Shown here one piece after another: positions 54,249-63,148 of a stretch of 64,000 nt of DNA. Where the stretch lies: positions 1 to 64,000 of the forward strand of contig PLDK01000049.1 of the NCBI GenBank assembly GCA_003135135.1. The letters run 5' to 3'. The first letter of the stretch is position 1, and every line of letters begins with the position of its first letter. The notes beneath the pieces were generated by a model. The model was not told the DNA's origin, did not search any database, and worked only from the letters and a program-made list of their open reading frames with translations. A program made the translations under genes and the position numbers. The stretch comes from Deltaproteobacteria bacterium (GTDB taxonomy: Bacteria; Desulfobacterota; Binatia; Binatales; Binataceae).

Positions 54249-55172
54249 ATGGAAATAATTCGCGACCTCGCAGCGCTCGCGCGCCATACCTACCCGGTCA
54301 CCGCGATCGGCAATTTCGACGGCGTCCACCTCGGCCATCGCGCGATCTTGAAGGCGGCCATCGATCACGCGCGTGCGGCCGGCGGCACCGCGTTCGCGCT
54401 CACCTTCGATCCGCTGCCGGCCAAAGTGCTGGCTCCGGCCCGCGCTCCGCGGTTGATCCTGACCCCGGATGACAAACTCGAAATGCTGCGGCTGTCAGGC
54501 ACCGACGGCGTGATCGTGCTCGATTTCACGCGCGAGCTGAGCCGGCTCTCGCCGCGCGATTTCGTGCGCGACTACCTGCGCGCAAAGATCGGCGTGCGCG
54601 AAGTGGTCGTCGGGCACAGCGTAAGCTTCGGCCACAATCGTGCGGGGAACGCGGCCATGATGGTCGAACTCGGCCGCGAATTCGGTTTCGATACGGAGGT
54701 GGTCGGACCGATTAAAATCGACGGCCTCGAAGTCAGTTCAACCAAGGTGCGCGAGGCGATCTCCGCCGGCGACCTGCGCGGCGCCGCCAGGCTGCTGGGC
54801 CGTTACCACTTTTTACGCGGCCCCGTGGTCCGCGGACGCGAGCGCGGACGGACCATCGGATTTCCGACCGCGAATCTCGCCAGCGAGACGGAATGCATCC
54901 CGCCCGACGGCGTTTACGCCACCCGCGTCATCCTCGACGACGGCGCCTACGCGGCGATCACCAACATCGGCATGCGTCCGACATTTTCGGAGACCGAGCG
55001 ATCGATCGAGGCGCATATCTTCGATTTCACGCGCGACCTTTATGGGACGCGCATCAAGCTCGAGCTGATCGAACGAATCCGCGCCGAACGCAAGTTCGAC
55101 AACGCCGATGCGCTCAAGGCGCAGATCGCTCTGGACCTGAGCAAGGTGCGCGAGATCCTCTCCGCGGCCTAG
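54249..55172 (+). CDS. ribF: bifunctional riboflavin kinase / FAD synthetase
   Basis: RibF makes FMN and FAD from riboflavin. The 307-aa product has the N-terminal nucleotidyltransferase motif IGNFDGVHLGH, the GHSVSFGHNRAG segment, and a C-terminal flavokinase with GRTIGFPTANL and a terminal LIERIRAERKF. It follows cpoB by 24 bp and probably forms the end of the tol transcript. The usual lipoprotein or tRNA-modification neighbours are absent. Confidence 0.94.
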   Translation: MEIIRDLAALARHTYPVTAIGNFDGVHLGHRAILKAAIDHARAAGGTAFALTFDPLPAKVLAPARAPRLILTPDDKLEMLRLSGTDGVIVLDFTRELSRLSPRDFVRDYLRAKIGVREVVVGHSVSFGHNRAGNAAMMVELGREFGFDTEVVGPIKIDGLEVSSTKVREAISAGDLRGAARLLGRYHFLRGPVVRGRERGRTIGFPTANLASETECIPPDGVYATRVILDDGAYAAITNIGMRPTFSETERSIEAHIFDFTRDLYGTRIKLELIERIRAERKFDNADALKAQIALDLSKVREILSAA

Positions 55173-55180
55173 GCCCGCTT

Positions 55181-56053
55181 TCATTGGCCCGGCCGCGAGC
55201 TATTTCTGCCCGCCGCGATTGCCGGCGCCTTCCTGAACTTGAGCATGAAGCGATCGGTCTGACCGAGATGCTTGAACACAACCCAGGTGCGATCGTCTTC
55301 AGGGTGGCGCAGCGCGCTCGACGCTCCAGACAGCTTGAAGCCCGCCTTCTCCACGTCCTTGATCAGGAACTTCTCGTCGATTCGGTGGAGCGTGGTGGTC
55401 ACCGTATCGTTGGTGCCCGGCTGCGCGCTGTGATCGACGATCCCGTACATCCCCCCCAGCTTGAGCGCCTTGAACACCGCCGCGTTCACGTTCTCGCGAT
55501 TGAGCTTGAAGCCGACCATGTCGTGGTAGTTGAGATGGATGATCACGACGTCGAGCGAGTCCGGCGGCACCGGCAGCACGTCGGGCGCATCGAAGGGTTT
55601 GCTGACCTTGACGACGTTCCTGAGCGCCGGCTCTTTCAATCGTTCGTTCCATGTATCTTCGCTTTTCTTGAACTGCTCGGGGAACGGACCGTTCTGCGAG
55701 TAAACCGTGCCGGTCGATCCGACGATTCGCGCATACAGCTCGGTCATGTAGCCGCCGCCCGCGAATATATCGGCAATCTTCATCCCGGGCTTGATTCCGT
55801 AAAACGCCATCATCTGATCGGGCCTGCGTCCTGCGTCGAGCGCCCTGTCCGCGGCCGGTCGGTCGGGCGAGTTGATCGCGTCGGTGATCACCTTGGGAAT
55901 CTGCGCGGCGGGAATCGGTGCGCTTTCAGCCACGCGTGCCGCAACCGGCGCAACCTGCGCGCGCGCCGGCGGCGAGATCCACGCGAATGCGGCGAATGCG
56001 ACCATCGTTGACATGACCAACCGCCAGGCTCCAATCCGCATTCTCATAGTCAT
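55181..56053 (-). CDS. secreted SAM-dependent methyltransferase-like protein
   Basis: The 290-aa product has a signal peptide (about 10-32, ending ARAQ) and a Rossmann-type methyltransferase core with IADIFAGGGYMTELYA and VIIHLNYHD, resembling the COG4798 group. Its presence outside the cytosol is puzzling, since SAM is cytosolic, so the fold may have another function. I use the ATG at 56053 (GGAG eight bases before) over the ORF-track start at 56089. It converges with ribF and diverges from the haem operon. Confidence 0.75.
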   Translation of the reverse strand: MTMRMRIGAWRLVMSTMVAFAAFAWISPPARAQVAPVAARVAESAPIPAAQIPKVITDAINSPDRPAADRALDAGRRPDQMMAFYGIKPGMKIADIFAGGGYMTELYARIVGSTGTVYSQNGPFPEQFKKSEDTWNERLKEPALRNVVKVSKPFDAPDVLPVPPDSLDVVIIHLNYHDMVGFKLNRENVNAAVFKALKLGGMYGIVDHSAQPGTNDTVTTTLHRIDEKFLIKDVEKAGFKLSGASSALRHPEDDRTWVVFKHLGQTDRFMLKFRKAPAIAAGRNSSRPGQ

Positions 56054-56244
56054 CTCGATTCTCCGCGTAACGTTTGATTCATCTGCCACGATCGAGAGCT
56101 AACACACCGATCGCAAAACGGGCAATGCGGTTTCTCCCACCCGTCGTGCGCCCTCCCCCGCAAAGCGAAAAGGCAGGGGGCCGGGGGAGTGGACGCGGGC
56201 ATCGTGCTCACGGCAAGATTAACCACGCGGCGGGGCCGCTCGCG

Positions 56245-56295
56245 ATGAACCCGGAAACGGAATCCAATTCTCGAGACACCCCCAGCTTCAGATGA
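56245..56295 (+). other. 16-codon upstream ORF, partial duplicate of the hemDE start
   Basis: The ORF reads MNPETESNSRDTPSFR and ends in TGA at 56293-56295, overlapping the hemDE ATG (ATGA). Both its nucleotide sequence and its peptide resemble the first codons of hemDE (MNQETQFNSSDSTPGF), so the 47 bp before hemDE look like a diverged tandem duplicate. Its ribosome site is weak (GGCGGGG nine bases away). It may feed ribosomes onto hemDE or may be only a scar. Confidence 0.5.
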
Positions 56296-58265
56296 ACCAA
56301 GAGACGCAATTCAATTCCTCGGACAGCACGCCCGGCTTCGGCGGACTTCGCGTCGTCGCCTTCGAGAGCCGCATGGCGGCGGAAGTAGCGGCGATGATCG
56401 AGCGGCGCGGCGGCGTCGCGATTATCGCGCCGGCGATGCGCGAGGTGCCGCTCGAGGACAATCACGCGGCGCTGGATTTTGCCGATCGCCTGCTGGCCGG
56501 CAAGAACGAATTCGAGGTGGTCATTTTCATGACCGGGGTCGGGACGCGCGCGCTGTTCCAGGCGATGGAAACGCGCCATCAGCGGGCGCCGATAGCGGCG
56601 GCGCTGGCCGCAATCACCACCGTGGCGCGCGGCCCGAAAGCGATTCGCGCGATGCGTGATCTTGGCGTCGAACCCTCGATAGTCGCACCGGAGCCGAATA
56701 CCTGGCGCGAAGTGCTCAGCGCGCTTGCGTCGCAGGTCGAGCTCAAGGGCAAGCACGTCGCGATCCAGGAATACGGAGTTTCCAATCACGAGCTGACCGC
56801 GGGGCTCGAGGCGCGCGGCGCCCGGGTCACGATTGTTCCGGTCTATAGATGGACGCTGCCGGCCGATCGCGCGCCGCTGCGAGCGGCGTTGAATGCGATC
56901 GCGGCGGGCGCGGCGGACGTGGCTATTTTCACCAGCTCGAACCAGGTCACGAACGTCATTGCGCTCGCGGAGGCCGAGGGAATCGGCGACGGCGTCAAGC
57001 GCGGATTCGCGCGCATGGCGGTTGGCTCGATCGGGCCGGTATGCTCGGAGCAGATTCGCAACTACGGGCTCCGCGTGGACTTCGAGCCGGAGCATTCGAA
57101 GCTCGGCCATCTGGTCAAGGCGGCGGCGGCGCAAGCGGCTTCGATTCTAATCGCGAACCGCGCTGACACGCATCGAATTGAAGCGGGCGCGGCGCCACAT
57201 CCGCGGCGGCCGGCGATTTCGAACGCGCCGCGATCCCGGCTCGCCGACCATCCGATGCTCAAGGCGTGCCGGCGCGAAGCCTCCCCCTACACTCCTATCT
57301 GGCTGATGCGCCAGGCGGGCCGCTACATGCCGGAGTATCGGCGCGTGCGCGAGCGTCATGGTTTTCTCGAGATGTGCAAGCGGCCCGAGTTGGCCGCCGA
57401 AGTCACCGTCACGGCGGTCGAGCGGCTCAAGGTGGATGCGGCGATCATTTTCGCCGATATCCTGCTGCCCCTGATCCCGATGGAAGTCGGGCTGCATTTC
57501 GAAAAAGGCGACGGGCCGGTGATCGATCGCCCGGTGCGCACCGAGGCCGACCTGGAACGGATTCCGACCGTCGACGTGGCGTCGCTCGGCTTCGTTGGCG
57601 ACGCGATCAAGCTGGTGAATCGCGCGATCGGCGCGACGACTCCGCTGATCGGATTTGCCGGGGCGCCGTTCACGCTCGCGTCGTACCTGATCGAAGGCGG
57701 CTCGTCGCGGCAATACCAGGCGACCAAAACTTTCATGTACATGCAGCCCGAAACGTGGCATCGCCTGATGGAGATGCTGGCGCGGATCACGGCGGATTAT
57801 CTGAACATGCAAATCGCGGCGGGCGCCGACATCGTGCAGATTTTCGACAGCTGGGTCGGCAGTCTCGGCCCCGACGATTATCGGCGCTTCGTGCTGCCGC
57901 ATACCGCGTCGGTGATCGCGGCGATTCCCGCCGACGTGCCCGTAATCCATTTCGGGACCCTGACGGGAAACCTGCTCGGGCTGATGCGCGAGGCGGGCGG
58001 CGACGTTTTAGGGCTCGACTGGCGCGTCGATCTCGCCGACGCGTGGGCGCGGCTCAACTACAGCGTGGCGGTGCAGGGCAATCTCGATCCGATCGCGCTG
58101 TTCGCGGACGTTGCCGAAATCCGCACCCGCGCCCGCGCGATTCTCGATCAGGCGGCCGGACGCCCCGGACATATCTTCAATCTTGGCCACGGAATACTTC
58201 CGGATACGCCGGTCGATCACGCAATCGCGCTCGTCGATATGGTTCACGAGATGAGCATGCGCTGA
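56292..58265 (+). CDS. hemDE: fusion: uroporphyrinogen-III synthase and uroporphyrinogen decarboxylase
   Basis: The 657-aa product combines two successive haem enzymes. About residues 15-285 form HemD, which closes hydroxymethylbilane to uroporphyrinogen III (GLRVVAFESR, FTSSNQVTNV, VGSIGPVCSE). About 315-657 form HemE, which decarboxylates uroporphyrinogen III to coproporphyrinogen III, with the N-terminal PIWLMRQAGRYMPEYR signature and FAGAPFTLASYLIEGG. A 25-residue Ala/Arg-rich linker joins them. Both domains look complete. It leads the hemDE-hemH-hemG run, with a 4-bp gap to hemH. Confidence 0.93.
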   Translation: MNQETQFNSSDSTPGFGGLRVVAFESRMAAEVAAMIERRGGVAIIAPAMREVPLEDNHAALDFADRLLAGKNEFEVVIFMTGVGTRALFQAMETRHQRAPIAAALAAITTVARGPKAIRAMRDLGVEPSIVAPEPNTWREVLSALASQVELKGKHVAIQEYGVSNHELTAGLEARGARVTIVPVYRWTLPADRAPLRAALNAIAAGAADVAIFTSSNQVTNVIALAEAEGIGDGVKRGFARMAVGSIGPVCSEQIRNYGLRVDFEPEHSKLGHLVKAAAAQAASILIANRADTHRIEAGAAPHPRRPAISNAPRSRLADHPMLKACRREASPYTPIWLMRQAGRYMPEYRRVRERHGFLEMCKRPELAAEVTVTAVERLKVDAAIIFADILLPLIPMEVGLHFEKGDGPVIDRPVRTEADLERIPTVDVASLGFVGDAIKLVNRAIGATTPLIGFAGAPFTLASYLIEGGSSRQYQATKTFMYMQPETWHRLMEMLARITADYLNMQIAAGADIVQIFDSWVGSLGPDDYRRFVLPHTASVIAAIPADVPVIHFGTLTGNLLGLMREAGGDVLGLDWRVDLADAWARLNYSVAVQGNLDPIALFADVAEIRTRARAILDQAAGRPGHIFNLGHGILPDTPVDHAIALVDMVHEMSMR

Positions 58266-58269
58266 CGCC

Positions 58270-59196
58270 ATGACCGCGAAGGCAAGCTGCGACGCGGTGT
58301 TGATGATTGGTTTCGGCGGACCGACGCGCGCCGACCAGGTGCGGCCGTTTCTCGATAACGTTCTGCGCGGACGGCCAATCCCGCGCGAGCGCTACGAGGA
58401 GGTGGTGCATCATTACGATCTTCTCGGCGGGCGCTCGCCGTACAACGATCTCACGATGCGCCAGGCGGCCGCACTGCGCGAGGAGCTTGCAAAAAAAGGC
58501 GCGCGCGTGCCGGTCGCGGTCGGGATGGCCAAGTGGGAACCGTATATTGCCGACTCGCTTCGCGCGCTCGCCGGCGGTGGAGCGCGGCGCGTGCTCGGCT
58601 TCATCATGGCGCCGCATCGCAGCGAAGCCAGCTTCGAGCGTTACCAGGCAACCGTCAACGACGCACGCGCTGCTTTGGGCGACGGGGCGCCCGAAGTCGT
58701 GTATCCCGAGCCGTGGCACGACCATCCGCTGTTCATCGCGGCGCTGGCGGCGCGCACCCGCGAGGGGTACGCGCGCCTCGACGAGCAGGATCGATCGCGC
58801 GCGCGGCTGATCTTCACCGCGCACAGTATCCCGCTCGCGATGGCGCAGGCCGGGCCGTATGTCAAGCAGCTTGCGCAGTCAGCCTGGATGGTCGCCGCCG
58901 AGCTTGGAATCGGCGGCTGGAAACTCGCGTATCAAAGCCGCAGCGGGAGTCCGCGCGAGGCGTGGCTCGAACCCGACATCAAGGAAACGCTTCGCAGCCT
59001 GGACGCGAAGGCGGCGGTGGTCGTGCCGATCGGTTTTTTGTGCGATCACGTCGAAGTGCTGTACGATCTCGACATCGAGGCAGCGCAAATCGCGCGCGAG
59101 GCGGGAATCAGGATGGAGCGCGCGCCGACGGTCGGCGACCATCCGTTGTTTATCGAGATGATGGCGTCGATAATCGCCCCTTACGCGCGCGGCTGA
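58270..59196 (+). CDS. hemH: ferrochelatase
   Basis: HemH inserts Fe(II) into protoporphyrin IX, the last step of the classical pathway. The 308-aa product has the metal-site His in FTAHSIPL, the conserved YQSRSGSPREAWLEPD and GFLCDHVEVLYDLD. No C-terminal CAB or membrane domain is present. It lies between hemDE and hemG. Confidence 0.94.
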   Translation: MTAKASCDAVLMIGFGGPTRADQVRPFLDNVLRGRPIPRERYEEVVHHYDLLGGRSPYNDLTMRQAAALREELAKKGARVPVAVGMAKWEPYIADSLRALAGGGARRVLGFIMAPHRSEASFERYQATVNDARAALGDGAPEVVYPEPWHDHPLFIAALAARTREGYARLDEQDRSRARLIFTAHSIPLAMAQAGPYVKQLAQSAWMVAAELGIGGWKLAYQSRSGSPREAWLEPDIKETLRSLDAKAAVVVPIGFLCDHVEVLYDLDIEAAQIAREAGIRMERAPTVGDHPLFIEMMASIIAPYARG

Positions 59197-59221
59197 CGGA
59201 TCGATCGAGGGAGAAGCTCAA

Positions 59222-60658
59222 ACGGACTCCGGCACACATATCAAACGGGTTGCGGTAATCGGCGGGGGCATCAGCGGGCTGGCCGCGGCGTATCGGCTGC
59301 GCGAGCTGGCGGCGGCGCGCGAGTTTCCGCTCGAAGTGGAATTGCTGGAACGCGGCGCGCGATGCGGCGGAGCGCTAGAGACGATTCGCCGCGACGGATT
59401 TGTGATCGAGACCGGCGCCGATTCATTTTTGTCGGAAAAAACCTCGGCCGCCGAGCTCGCGCGGCGGCTTGGGCTGGGCGCGGAACTGATTCCGACCCGC
59501 GAGATCTACGGCAAGACGTTCGTGGTGCGCGCGGGGCGCCTGGTCGAGGTTCCGGCGGGATTCATGATGCTCGCGACGGCGCACTTCGGGCCGGTTTTCC
59601 GAAGTTCGCTTTTTTCGCCGCTCGGAAAATTACGGATGGCGCTGGAACCGTTCATCGCGACGCGAACCAGCAGCGACGACGAGAGCCTGGATTCATTCGT
59701 AACGCGGCGACTGGGGCGCGAGGTGCTCGATCGCGTTGCGCAGGCGCTCGCGGGCGGTATCTACACCGCGGATCCGAAACACCTCAGCACCACGGCGACG
59801 ATCCCGCGCTTTGTCGAGATGGAGCGGCGCTATGGCAGCCTGTTCAAGGGAATGCGCGCGGCAGAACGGGCGCGAGCCTCGAAGAGTCCGGAGGTCAGCG
59901 GCGCGCGATGGAGCCTGTTCCAGAGTTTCAGGAACGGGATGGCGACGCTGCCCGAGACGATTGCGAGGCGGCTGGGCGAGTCGATTCGCACGGGAACGGA
60001 AGTTGTCGGGATGGCGCCAACGGCGGACGGATGGCGGCTCGGTTTGGCCGCCGGCGACTCGATCGACGCCGAGGCGGTAATCTGCGCCGCGCCGGCGTAC
60101 GCGGCCGCGCGCATCGTGTCGCCGCTTGAGCCGGCGGCTGCGAAGCTGCTCGGCGCAATCACTTACGCGTCGGCGGCGACGGTCAACCTGACGTTTCGCG
60201 AGAGCGACTTCGAGGGTCCTCCGCGCGCATTCGGCTTCGTGGTGCCGGCAGTCGAGCATCGGCGCATAATCGCGGCCAGCTTTTCGAGCTTCAAGTTCGA
60301 GGGACGCGCGCCTGCGGGCGCAATCCTGGCGCGCGCGTTCATCGGCGGCGAGCTGCATCGCGAAATGATGAATCTCAGCGACGACGAGATGGTCGCCGCC
60401 GTGCGCGACGAGTTTCGCGCATTGCTCGGCGTGAAGGCGGCGCCGGGAATCACTGTCGTCAGGCGATGGCCCGACGCGATGCCGCAGTACGACGTCGGGC
60501 ATCTGGCGCGGGTCGCCGAGATCGAGCGCCTGATCGCCCCGATTCCCGGCTTCGCAATCGCGGGCGCGGCCTATCGCGGCGTGGGGAGTCCCGATTGCGT
60601 GCGCAGCGGCGAAGCTGCGGCGGATACGATCTTCGCCAAACTCTCGACGCCGAAATAA
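59222..60658 (+). CDS. hemY: protoporphyrinogen oxidase (HemG/HemY type, FAD), no canonical start
   Basis: The FAD enzyme oxidises protoporphyrinogen IX. The reading frame is open from about 59174 and encodes the FAD-binding RVAVIGGGISGLAAAYRL before the first canonical start (GTG 59336), which would delete that motif. I place the start provisionally at ACG 59222, eight bases after GAGGGAG, giving 478 aa, the usual length; an ATC at 59240 (KRVAVIGGG) is another option. The C-terminal motif GAAYRGVGSPDCVRSG is conserved in the family. Confidence 0.85.
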   Translation, partial: TDSGTHIKRVAVIGGGISGLAAAYRLRELAAAREFPLEVELLERGARCGGALETIRRDGFVIETGADSFLSEKTSAAELARRLGLGAELIPTREIYGKTFVVRAGRLVEVPAGFMMLATAHFGPVFRSSLFSPLGKLRMALEPFIATRTSSDDESLDSFVTRRLGREVLDRVAQALAGGIYTADPKHLSTTATIPRFVEMERRYGSLFKGMRAAERARASKSPEVSGARWSLFQSFRNGMATLPETIARRLGESIRTGTEVVGMAPTADGWRLGLAAGDSIDAEAVICAAPAYAAARIVSPLEPAAAKLLGAITYASAATVNLTFRESDFEGPPRAFGFVVPAVEHRRIIAASFSSFKFEGRAPAGAILARAFIGGELHREMMNLSDDEMVAAVRDEFRALLGVKAAPGITVVRRWPDAMPQYDVGHLARVAEIERLIAPIPGFAIAGAAYRGVGSPDCVRSGEAAADTIFAKLSTPK

Positions 60659-60679
60659 GACTCCGATGATGGCGCGCCC

Positions 60680-61933
60680 GTGAGCATCGAGGAGGCTGCC
60701 GGAGCCGGCTCGGCGGCGCATTGGCCGCGAGTGATCGCGCACGCGGACATGGACGCGTTCTACGCGTCGGTCGAAGTGCTCGACAATCCCGCGCTGCGCG
60801 GCCTGCCGGTTATAGTGGGCGGACGCAGCGCGCGCGGGGTGGTGACGTCGGCGTCATACGAGGCGCGCAAATTCGGCGTGCGTTCCGCGATGCCGACCGG
60901 GCAGGCGCGCAAACTGTGTCCGCAGGCGATCTTCGTGCCGGGCCGGATGGAGCGCTACGTGGAAATCTCGCGGGTGGTGCGCCGCGTGTTCGAGAGCTTC
61001 AGTCCGATCGTCGAACCGCTCTCGCTCGACGAGGCGTTTATCGATCTGACCGGCACCGAGCGCCTGCTCGGGCCGCCACTTGACGCGGCGCGCAATCTCA
61101 AGCGCCGGGTGCTCGAAGAAACCGGGCTGGTCGCATCGGTGGGCGTCGCGCCGACCAAGATGGCAGCAAAGATTCTGAGCGACATGTCGAAGCCCGACGG
61201 GTTGCTCGCGGTGGCGCCGGAAAAAATGCGCGAATTTCTGACCCCGCTGCCGGTCGAAAGGCTGTGGGGAGTGGGACGAGTGACGCTCGCGCGGATGCAT
61301 GAATGCGGGATCAAGACGGTCGGCGAACTGGCGCGGCGCGATCCGGCAGAGCTGAAGATCCTGTTCGGCGCGATGGGACCGCATCTGCATGAACTGGCGT
61401 CGGGTAACGATACGCGACCCGTAATCGCCGACTGGCAGCGCAAGTCATACGGCGAGGAAAATACCTTCGCGCAGGACGTCGCGCTCGACTCGGATGAAAT
61501 CCGCCGCGTTCTGATCGCGCATGGCGACGCACTGGCGCGGCCGCTTCGCGCCGACCGGGTGTGCGCGCGCACGATCACGCTGAAGCTGAAACTGGCGCGT
61601 CCACTGGGCGGCGGGCGCTATCCGCTGATCACGCGCAGCTTCTCGCTGGACGCCGCGACCAATGACGGGCCGGAAATCTCGCGAGTCGCGACGGGTTTGC
61701 TGTCGAAGGCCGGCACGCGCGACAAAATTCGTCTCGCCGGCGTGCAGGTGCATCAGCTGGAGCGCGCGGACGGTGCGCAGCTCGGGCTGTTCGAGTCAGC
61801 GCCCGCGGAGGATCGCAAGCGGGACCGGCTCAATCTGGCTCTGGATGCTGTCGCGAAGAAGTTCGGCGATGAGGCCGTGACGCGCGGGCTGGCGCGCGCG
61901 GAGCGCGCCGCGCCGACGCGGCGGATCAAATGA
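60680..61933 (+). CDS. dinB: DNA polymerase IV (Y family)
   Basis: DinB performs translesion synthesis past minor-groove adducts. The 417-aa product has the catalytic acidic motifs HADMDAFYASVE and SLDEAFIDLT, and the fingers motif YEARKFGVRSAMP. The C-terminal region contains AQLGLFES, a match to the beta-clamp binding consensus QLxLF. The start is GTG at 60680, 21 bp after hemG. Confidence 0.95.
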   Translation: MSIEEAAGAGSAAHWPRVIAHADMDAFYASVEVLDNPALRGLPVIVGGRSARGVVTSASYEARKFGVRSAMPTGQARKLCPQAIFVPGRMERYVEISRVVRRVFESFSPIVEPLSLDEAFIDLTGTERLLGPPLDAARNLKRRVLEETGLVASVGVAPTKMAAKILSDMSKPDGLLAVAPEKMREFLTPLPVERLWGVGRVTLARMHECGIKTVGELARRDPAELKILFGAMGPHLHELASGNDTRPVIADWQRKSYGEENTFAQDVALDSDEIRRVLIAHGDALARPLRADRVCARTITLKLKLARPLGGGRYPLITRSFSLDAATNDGPEISRVATGLLSKAGTRDKIRLAGVQVHQLERADGAQLGLFESAPAEDRKRDRLNLALDAVAKKFGDEAVTRGLARAERAAPTRRIK

Positions 61934-61983
61934 CGCAACCCCTTCGCTGGCGGGAAGGGGAACAAATCGCGAGTTATTCCGCC

Positions 61984-62031
61984 GCTTGCAAAGATTGCTT
62001 AACTATAGTTAATATCTTGCCTGATGCAAGC
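61984..62031. promoter_or_regulatory. palindromic operator candidate upstream of marR
   Basis: A perfect 14-bp palindrome TTAACTATAGTTAA lies at 61999-62012. It is flanked by GCTTGCA at 61984 and TGCAAGC at 62025, a roughly nested inverted repeat. The core includes TATAGT, a plausible -10 box, so bound protein would block transcription of the adjacent marR gene, whose ATG is at 62024. Autoregulation is inferred. Confidence 0.6.
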
Positions 62032-62503
62032 AGTTGTACGCCGCGACCCCATCTTCCGCGCGATCGAGGCGATGACCGCGCTGACGGAGATCTTCGAGCG
62101 CCGGCGCGAGGTGCTGGCCCGCGACGCGGGCATCACGATCGAGCAGTGGCGCGTGCTCGAGGAAATCTCGACCGAGCATTTTATTCCGTCGATGTTCGCG
62201 CGCAGCCGCGACAGTTCGGCGGCGGCGGTATCGAAAATATTGCGCCAGCTTCTCGACGGCGGCATGGTCTCGGCCGCGATTGGGCGGACCGACCGCCGGA
62301 ACCGGCGCTACAAGCTGACCGCGAGGGGCAAGCGGGTGCTGGGCGAGCTGCGCGCGTCACGCCAGGCGGCGATCGAGGCGATCTGGACGGGATTTTCGCG
62401 CGACGAGCTGGCCGCATTCAGCGGTTTCGCGATCAAGCTGTCCGATCGGATCGAACGTTATTCGCGCAGAAAGGGTACGCGGCGCGCGGCGGCGGTCCGA
62501 TGA
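62024..62503 (+). CDS. MarR-family transcription regulator
   Basis: The 159-aa product has the winged helix-turn-helix of the MarR family (about 40-110), including DSSAAAVSKILRQLLDGGMV and the wing RTDRRNRRYKLT. MarR proteins are usually repressors that release DNA when they bind a small aromatic ligand. The ATG has no Shine-Dalgarno and is only about 15 bp after the presumed -10, so the mRNA may be nearly leaderless. Target genes could be itself, dinB or other loci. Confidence 0.88.
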   Translation: MQAVVRRDPIFRAIEAMTALTEIFERRREVLARDAGITIEQWRVLEEISTEHFIPSMFARSRDSSAAAVSKILRQLLDGGMVSAAIGRTDRRNRRYKLTARGKRVLGELRASRQAAIEAIWTGFSRDELAAFSGFAIKLSDRIERYSRRKGTRRAAAVR

Positions 62504-62551
62504 ATCGAAGTTTGGCAATGAATTCAAACCCGATCCGTTCCTAGGAAAAGC

Positions 62552-63148
62552 ATGACCCGCGCCGAAAACCTTCAAAGACCGGTCCGGAAAGCGATGCCAA
62601 AACAATCCCGCCGCTTCAGCGCGCAAGCCATCGGGGCCTATGGAGAGAAAGCGGCTGAAGCCGAACTCATCCGGCATGGGTGGGTAACAGCCAACATCAA
62701 CACGAGCATGAAAAACGCGGTGGATTTCGACATCTTCGCACGTAAAGGCAAGAGCGCCGTGGCCGTCCGAGTTAAAGCGTGCGGGCCCGGCGTGAACGCC
62801 TTCGCGTTCGGTGGTTTCCGTCCGGGGCAGGGGATCAAATTCGGCAATCTAGGAAAAGCGGATTTCACTGTGCTCGTGGGTATGGGTAAGCAGCGCAGCG
62901 AAGACGTGTTCTACGTGGTTCCAACGCGTATCGTGCGGAAACGTATAGACACCCACCGCACTTACTACCTTTGCAAAAGGGGCCGTGGAGGAAACCAGCG
63001 AAAGGACCTCGGATGGTGGACGCTCCACCTCGCTGACTTAAAGAGCGGTGAGGACCGGCCGAGCTACGGTCTTGCAGACAAGTGGAAGCGTTACCTAGAC
63101 AACTGGACGGCGCTCGAAGGTGGCCGCGCAAATAAGCGAAGGAAATGA
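62552..63148 (+). CDS. PD-(D/E)XK-like nuclease-fold singleton
   Basis: The 198-aa basic protein has the start GAYGEKAAEAELIRHGW followed by NAVDFDIFARKGKSAVAVRVK, the pattern of the PD-(D/E)XK fold: a glutamate helix, the Asp of motif II and Lys of motif III. The usual Glu or Gln before the Lys (ExK or QxK) is replaced by Arg (RVK), so catalysis is uncertain. The C-terminus is rich in aromatic and basic residues (GWWTLHLADLK), suited for DNA binding. The sequence is less GC-biased than its neighbours. A later ATG (MPKQSRRFS) is an alternative start. Confidence 0.6.
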   Translation: MTRAENLQRPVRKAMPKQSRRFSAQAIGAYGEKAAEAELIRHGWVTANINTSMKNAVDFDIFARKGKSAVAVRVKACGPGVNAFAFGGFRPGQGIKFGNLGKADFTVLVGMGKQRSEDVFYVVPTRIVRKRIDTHRTYYLCKRGRGGNQRKDLGWWTLHLADLKSGEDRPSYGLADKWKRYLDNWTALEGGRANKRRK

